64,000 nucleotides of DNA. Source: an uncultured Prevotella sp. Its GTDB lineage: Bacteria; Bacteroidota; Bacteroidia; Bacteroidales; Bacteroidaceae. Under the pieces are notes generated by a model, which was given only the letters and a program-made list of their open reading frames with translations, had not been told where the DNA came from and searched no databases. This document shows positions 60,101 through 64,000 of this stretch, in pieces. Positions within the stretch are counted from its first letter, which is position 1, and every line of letters begins with the position of its first letter. Both the position numbers and the translations under genes were made by a program. The stretch spans positions 62,001-126,000 of the forward strand of contig CADBVZ010000011.1 of NCBI GenBank assembly GCA_902798285.1, read 5' to 3'.

Positions 60101-62464
60101 ATGAACAAATCTGTATTACTCCTTGCTGTGGCTGGCTTGTTGGCTGGCTGCGCTGCGTCAGACAAAGCCCCTGTTCGCAACACCATCAACCAGGAAGAAG
60201 TGATGTCTAAGATGTCGCTCGAAGACAAGGCCCACTTCGTCATTGGTACTGGTATGGCTGGTTTCTCTGGCGATGAAGCCGTGATTGGTGCTACCCGTAG
60301 TCTCGTGCCTGGTGCCGCTGGTACCACTTATCCTCTCGACTCTCTCGGCATCCCCGCAGTGGTATTGGCCGATGGTCCTGCCGGACTCCGTATCGACCCC
60401 ACCCGCGAAGGCGACTCTGCTACTTACTATTGCACCCATTTCCCCATCGGAACCCTGTTGGCTTCTACCTGGAACACCGAGCTTATCGAGCAGGTGGGTC
60501 AGGCCATTGGTGAGGAGGTGAAGGAGTATGGTGCCGATGTATTGCTGGCTCCTGCCCTCAACATCATGCGTAACCCCCTCTGCGGTCGTAACTTCGAGTA
60601 TTACTCTGAGGATCCCGTGGTGGCTGGTAAGACGGCTGCTGCCTATATCACCGGTGTTCAGAAGAACGACGTTGGTACCAGCATCAAGCACTTCGCTGCC
60701 AACAACCAGGAGACCAACCGCATGAATACCGATGCACGCATCTCTCAGCGTGCCCTCCGCGAGATCTATCTCAAGGGCTTCGAGATTGCCATCAAGCAGA
60801 GCAATCCCTGGACCGTGATGACCTCTTATAACTATATCAACGGTGTCTATACCTCTGAGAGCAAAGATCTCGTTGAGACCATCCTGCGCGATGAGTGGGG
60901 CTACACCGGAACTGTCATGACCGACTGGTTCGGTGGTAAGGACGGCGCCAAGCAGATGTGGGCTGGTAACGATATGCTGCAGCCTGGTAAGCAGGAGCAG
61001 TTCGATAGCATCGTGGCTGGTGTGAAGAGTGGCAAACTCTCTGAGGCCGACCTCGATCGTAACGTTCAGCGCATCCTGAACCTCGTAGAGAAGAGCCCCC
61101 GTTTCCAGGGTTATCAGTTCTCTAATAAGCCCGACCTCGAGGCTCATGCTCAGGTTACCCGTCAGAGTGCCGGCGAGGGTATGGTGCTCATGAAGAATGA
61201 GAATGCTCTGCCTCTCGCTGAGAGCGTGAAGAACGTAGCCCTTTATGGCATCACCTCTTACGATTTTATCGCCGGTGGTACAGGTTCTGGTAATGTGAAC
61301 CACGCTTATGTCGTATCGCTGCTCGACGGACTGAAGAATGGTGGCTACACCGTTTCTGAGGAACTGAAGACCGCTTACGAGACCTATGCTGCCGAGTGCA
61401 AGGCTGCCAAGGAGAAGGAACTTGCCGCTATGGAGAAGAAGGATAAGCAGGCCGCTATGCTCGCCCGCTTCATGCCAGGTTCGCTGCCCGCCGAGAAGTT
61501 GTTCTCTGCCGATGAGTTGGCAAAGCAGGCTGAGGCCTCTGATATCGCTGTCATCACCCTCGGTCGTATCTCTGGTGAGTTCCTCGATCGTAAGGTTGCC
61601 GACTTCAACCTCAGCCCCTCTGAGCGCCAGCTCATTACCCAGGTGTGCGATGTCTATCACAAGGCCGGCAAGAAGGTAGTCGTGCTGCTCAATATCGGTG
61701 GCGTCATCGAGACTGCTTCTTGGAATGCACTGCCCGATGCCATCCTCTGCGCTTGGCAGGCTGGTCAGGAAGGCGGTAACTCTGTAGTCGATGTACTCAG
61801 CGGCAAGCAGTCGCCCAGCGGTAAGTTTACCATGACATGGCCTGTTAAGTTCACCGATGCTTACTCATCCAAGAACTTCCCCATCGATCAGGATCCCCGC
61901 ATCGATATGATGAATCAGGGCGCCAAGAGTGCTAACGTGAAGAATGTCGATTATACCAACTACGAGGAGGATATCTACGTAGGTTATCGTTACTTCGATT
62001 CGTTCGATGTACCCGTGAGCTATCCCTTCGGTTTCGGACTCTCTTACACCACCTTCGAGTATAGCGATGCCAAGATCACGGAGAAGGGCGATGCCTTCGA
62101 GATCAACGTTACTGTTAAGAACACAGGCGCTCGCGAGGGTAAGGAGGTTGTAGAGCTCTTCGTAGCCGCTCCCGATAGCAAGGCTGCCAACAAGCCCGCC
62201 AAGGAGTTGAAAGCCTTCGCCAAGACCAAGTTGCTGGCTCCCGAGGAGACTGAGACCCTCACCATGACGGTGAAGGCTGCCGACCTCGCTTCGTTCGATG
62301 AGGCTGCCTCTGCATGGGTAGTAGCCGAGGGTGAGTACCAGTTCCTGGTAGCCGCCTCAGCTGCCGACATCAAGGCCACCCTCAAGGCCAATGTCAAGGC
62401 CCAGCAGACCAAGGTCAACAACGCCCTGGCCCCCCAGGCTCCGCTCACACTCCTGAAACGCTAA
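60101..62464 (+). CDS. GH3 beta-glycosidase lipoprotein of the PUL
   Basis: 787 residues. Lipobox LLAGC (C17). GH3 core: VLADGPAGLRID, IMRNPLCGRNFEYYSEDP, SIKHFAANNQETNR, and nucleophile Asp in VMTDWFGG. The GH3 C-terminal domain and a fibronectin-III domain follow. The final segment (ASAADIKATLKANVKAQQTK, then VNNALAPQAPLTLLKR) is an extra alanine/lysine-rich tail. It probably removes glucose or xylose from oligosaccharides imported by SusCD. Its last 140 bases and terminator are repeated at 63543-63742. Confidence 0.93.
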   Translation: MNKSVLLLAVAGLLAGCAASDKAPVRNTINQEEVMSKMSLEDKAHFVIGTGMAGFSGDEAVIGATRSLVPGAAGTTYPLDSLGIPAVVLADGPAGLRIDPTREGDSATYYCTHFPIGTLLASTWNTELIEQVGQAIGEEVKEYGADVLLAPALNIMRNPLCGRNFEYYSEDPVVAGKTAAAYITGVQKNDVGTSIKHFAANNQETNRMNTDARISQRALREIYLKGFEIAIKQSNPWTVMTSYNYINGVYTSESKDLVETILRDEWGYTGTVMTDWFGGKDGAKQMWAGNDMLQPGKQEQFDSIVAGVKSGKLSEADLDRNVQRILNLVEKSPRFQGYQFSNKPDLEAHAQVTRQSAGEGMVLMKNENALPLAESVKNVALYGITSYDFIAGGTGSGNVNHAYVVSLLDGLKNGGYTVSEELKTAYETYAAECKAAKEKELAAMEKKDKQAAMLARFMPGSLPAEKLFSADELAKQAEASDIAVITLGRISGEFLDRKVADFNLSPSERQLITQVCDVYHKAGKKVVVLLNIGGVIETASWNALPDAILCAWQAGQEGGNSVVDVLSGKQSPSGKFTMTWPVKFTDAYSSKNFPIDQDPRIDMMNQGAKSANVKNVDYTNYEEDIYVGYRYFDSFDVPVSYPFGFGLSYTTFEYSDAKITEKGDAFEINVTVKNTGAREGKEVVELFVAAPDSKAANKPAKELKAFAKTKLLAPEETETLTMTVKAADLASFDEAASAWVVAEGEYQFLVAASAADIKATLKANVKAQQTKVNNALAPQAPLTLLKR

Positions 62465-62523
62465 TTTTTTGTAAGATAATTCCAAAACTCCCAGTGCCAT
62501 CCTCTCTCCCAGGGTGGCACTTT
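62324..62523 (+). repeat. 200-bp direct repeat, copy 1 (GH3 3' end and terminator)
   Basis: Matches 63543-63742 at 197 of 200 positions by eye (offset 1219). It includes the last 47 GH3 codons, stop and terminator stem, but the T-run is cut after TTT, where a lipoprotein-leader scar begins. Confidence 0.9.
62493..62523 (+). terminator. GH3 terminator (copy 1)
   Basis: AGTGCCATCC pairs with GGGTGGCACT. Only TTT follows in this copy, whereas copy 2 (63712-63746) keeps TTTTTT. Confidence 0.75.
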
Positions 62524-62568
62524 GATAGTCAGGATGGTGGCTATCATCCATAATCTTGAACGTTTCAT
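62524..62568 (-). pseudogene. Scar of a truncated lipoprotein leader
   Basis: ATG at 62568 overlaps the VanX stop (ATGA) and codes MKRSRLWMIATILTI, the same leader type as the VanX, HAD and NagZ-like genes here. After 15 codons the sequence enters the terminator repeat. Confidence 0.6.
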
Positions 62569-63359
62569 TTGCTCAGTTGTTTAACAGGGAAGGTGAAGTA
62601 GGTATCAGGGAAAGGCTCGTCTTTCAGGGTGAAGTGCCACCACTCCGTATCGAAAGGCTTGAAGCCATGGCGCAGCATCGCTTGACGCAGGATCATGCGG
62701 TTCTTGAACTGCTCGGGGGTGATGCTACGTTTCGGGTTAGCAGGACTTTTGCTGTTGTCTCCTGTGTATTCGCCCGTTTCAGGATTACCGCAGAAGTCGG
62801 GATGGCTCTCGGGACCGAACCAGTCGAAGGTGCCGCCCATGTCCACCTCTTTCTCCGTTGCCATATCGAAAAGTGTCAGGTCGAGAGTAGAGCCACGCGT
62901 ATGACCGCTCTTCAGACAGATGTAGTCCTGTGGAAAGAGCACGCTCTTGTCAAGGTCGGGATAGAAGTAGGGCTTCATCAGTGTGTCGTTGATGTCCTCG
63001 GCCCAGCGCACGAAGTGGTCAACACCCTTCTGCGGACGGTAGGCATCGTAGATTTTCAGGCGATAGCCCTGCGCCTTGACGTCGTCGCTCACAGCTTTCA
63101 GACTGTCAGCGGCCTTTTTGGTCAAAAGTGCCGTCGGCTCCTCATAGCCATCGATACGGGTTCCCACAAAGTTATACGTACCGAAGTAGCGGATTTCCAG
63201 TATCACATCGGGCACTACGTCGGTAATGGTCACAAACTGGCTGGCATCGTCAGTCGCGATGACTGCCGCACTCTTCTTCGTGTCCGAGAAGCAGGACACC
63301 ATCGTCATGCCGCAGATAGTCAGGATGGCAGCCATCATCCATAGCTTTGTCTTATTCAT
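62565..63359 (-). CDS. VanX-like D-Ala-D-Ala dipeptidase lipoprotein
   Basis: 264 residues. Leader MNKTKLWMMAAILTICGMTM leads to lipobox MVSC. M15D motifs: IYDAYRPQKGVDHF, SGHTRGSTLDLTL (zinc-binding His and Asp) and DTEWWHF (catalytic Glu and zinc-binding His). It hydrolyses D-Ala-D-Ala, here probably for cell-wall turnover or nutrient use; no VanH or VanA gene is nearby, so it is not a resistance cluster. The gene lies inside a pair of 200-bp direct repeats. Confidence 0.9.
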   Translation of the reverse strand: MNKTKLWMMAAILTICGMTMVSCFSDTKKSAAVIATDDASQFVTITDVVPDVILEIRYFGTYNFVGTRIDGYEEPTALLTKKAADSLKAVSDDVKAQGYRLKIYDAYRPQKGVDHFVRWAEDINDTLMKPYFYPDLDKSVLFPQDYICLKSGHTRGSTLDLTLFDMATEKEVDMGGTFDWFGPESHPDFCGNPETGEYTGDNSKSPANPKRSITPEQFKNRMILRQAMLRHGFKPFDTEWWHFTLKDEPFPDTYFTFPVKQLSK

Positions 63360-63387
63360 TGTAATTTACTTGTAATTTATTCGCCAG

Positions 63388-63418
63388 CAAAGATAATGCA
63401 TTTGTATGATACTTGCAA
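63388..63418 (-). promoter_or_regulatory. VanX-like gene promoter
   Basis: Minus-strand TATCTTTG (63395-63388) with TTGC 19 nt upstream (63418-63415). Confidence 0.6.
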
Positions 63419-63485
63419 GTTTTTTAATAACTATTTATTTTGCCCCCACATAAAAGTAACAATTGTGGCGTTCCAAGATAAAGTA

Positions 63486-63516
63486 AAAGTCCTCGGATGG
63501 TTGATCCGAGGACTTT
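63486..63516 (+). terminator. Orphan terminator-like hairpin
   Basis: AAAGTCCTCGGAT (63486-63498) pairs perfectly with ATCCGAGGACTTT (63504-63516), followed by GTTT. No plus-strand gene lies before it in this copy, which suggests a gene was lost. Confidence 0.65.
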
Positions 63517-63542
63517 GTTTACATCCCTATACACGACGTAGT

Positions 63543-63742
63543 GCCGAGGGTGAGTACCAGTTCCTGGTAGCCGCCTCAGCTGCCGACATCAAGGCCACCC
63601 TTAAGGCCAATGTCAAGGCCCAGCAGACCAAGGTCAACAACGCCCTGGCCCCCCAGGCCCCGCTCACACTCCTGAAACGCTAATTTTTTGTAAGATAATT
63701 CCAAAACTCCAAGTGCCATCCTCTCTCCCAGGGTGGCACTTT
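63543..63742 (+). repeat. 200-bp direct repeat, copy 2 (GH3 3' remnant and terminator)
   Basis: Duplicate of 62324-62523: carries the last 47 codons of the GH3 gene in frame with a short chance frame from 63396, the stop codon and the terminator, here with its full T-run. It is not a functional gene. Confidence 0.9.
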
Positions 63743-63746
63743 TTTC

Positions 63747-64000
63747 TTATTCTTTTAGCGGTTTGGTTCTGTTGCGGATGGAGCGGAGGCCGGCGTCGGA
63801 GAGACCCATGATGTCGCAGACTTCCTTGTCTGTTTTGCCCATTTCCTTCAGGAGCAGATAAATCAACTTGTGGTCCGTGAGGTTCTCTCGGCGAGGCTCT
63901 TTCCTCAGACGACTGATCAGTCGGTAGTTCGTGGCGGTGAAGTATTCTATGAACTTCTTCTCGTCATCAGCACTCCACTTCACGATGGGTCTGCCCTCCA
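63747..64000 (-). CDS. Partial protein with C-terminal helix-turn-helix-like region
   Basis: The 3' end of a gene whose 5' part is outside the window; the frame is open to position 64000 (EGRPIV precedes KWSADDEKKF). The visible 80 or so residues, EYFTATNYRLISRLRKEPRR and DHKLIYLLLKEMGKTDKEVCDIMGLSDAGLRSIRNRTK, look like a helix-turn-helix at the end of a larger Bacteroidota regulator. The apparent GTG start at 63983 is not taken as real. Function is unknown. Confidence 0.5.
   Translation of the reverse strand, partial: EGRPIVKWSADDEKKFIEYFTATNYRLISRLRKEPRRENLTDHKLIYLLLKEMGKTDKEVCDIMGLSDAGLRSIRNRTKPLKE

Noticed and set aside
60158..61660. 500-codon open frame antisense to the GH3 gene
   Set aside because: It is the complement frame of a clear GH3 gene, with no family motifs and no promoter of its own.
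62565..63359. Vancomycin-resistance cluster
   Set aside because: Only a VanX-like dipeptidase is present, with no VanH, VanA/B ligase or VanRS pair; a cell-wall turnover role is more likely.
63396..63683. 95-codon gene
   Set aside because: Its second half is the duplicated GH3 3' end and its first half is non-coding DNA with a hairpin.

Overview
The window looks like a chromosomal contig of a gut or rumen Bacteroidales, most likely Prevotella or a close relative. The evidence is the Bacteroidota promoter type (TTTG at -33, 19-20 nt, TAnnTTTG at -7) found before many genes, a SusC/SusD pair, a hybrid two-component regulator with a beta-propeller sensor, a PTP-type phytase, a 'smalltalk' mini-protein, subtype-iii-like T6SS tube proteins and many lipoproteins with similar leaders. 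No rRNA, tRNA, CRISPR array or intact insertion sequence was seen.

Layout. 1-5.4 kb: topoisomerase III (partial), cysK, a secreted TIM-barrel-like protein, and a truncated membrane-sensor start ending in a 22-bp tandem repeat. 5.4-9.2 kb: a phage- or plasmid-like block (zinc ribbon, TOPRIM primase-helicase, DUF4373-like protein, M15 peptidase, RteC-like fragment). 9.4-12.5 kb: retropepsin-like protease, NagZ-like GH3 lipoprotein, a broken HU-like gene and a 32-residue smalltalk gene. 12.7-29.8 kb: a probable organophosphate-scavenging region (PTP-like phytase, 5'-nucleotidase, Cache receptor, OprP/O-like porin, two PAP2 acid phosphatases, a HAD phosphatase) with a T6SS cargo island inside it (two Hcp/TssD, a 1215-residue VgrG, a second beta-repeat spike-like protein, one unknown). 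The phytase and Cache genes share a nearly identical promoter carrying the palindrome ATTAAC-CAN-GTTAAT.

29.9-41.6 kb: a chimeric gene scar, Gfo/Idh oxidoreductase and LacI regulator, then a hemicellulose operon (esterase-GH43 enzyme, GH3, Cys/Lys-tailed esterase, GH31). 41.7-47.5 kb: tryptophan operon trpB-E-G-D-F-A with a WWW leader peptide and attenuator; trpC is absent. 47.6-49.6 kb: Lrp regulator divergent from metY. 49.6-62.5 kb: polysaccharide utilization locus (HTCS, SusC, SusD, CE1 esterase, GH3). 62.5-64 kb: a VanX-like dipeptidase between 200-bp direct repeats of the GH3 3' end, then a partial regulator-like gene.

Two themes stand out. One is the phosphate-acquisition cluster with common promoter architecture around a T6SS spike island. 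The other is unusual genome plasticity: families of short word-repeat inverted repeats that sit between genes and also in frame inside topB and the HTCS gene, together with many gene scars (HU, nucleotidase, alcohol dehydrogenase, sensor starts, lipoprotein leaders). All assignments come from reading sequence and motifs; no database search was run.
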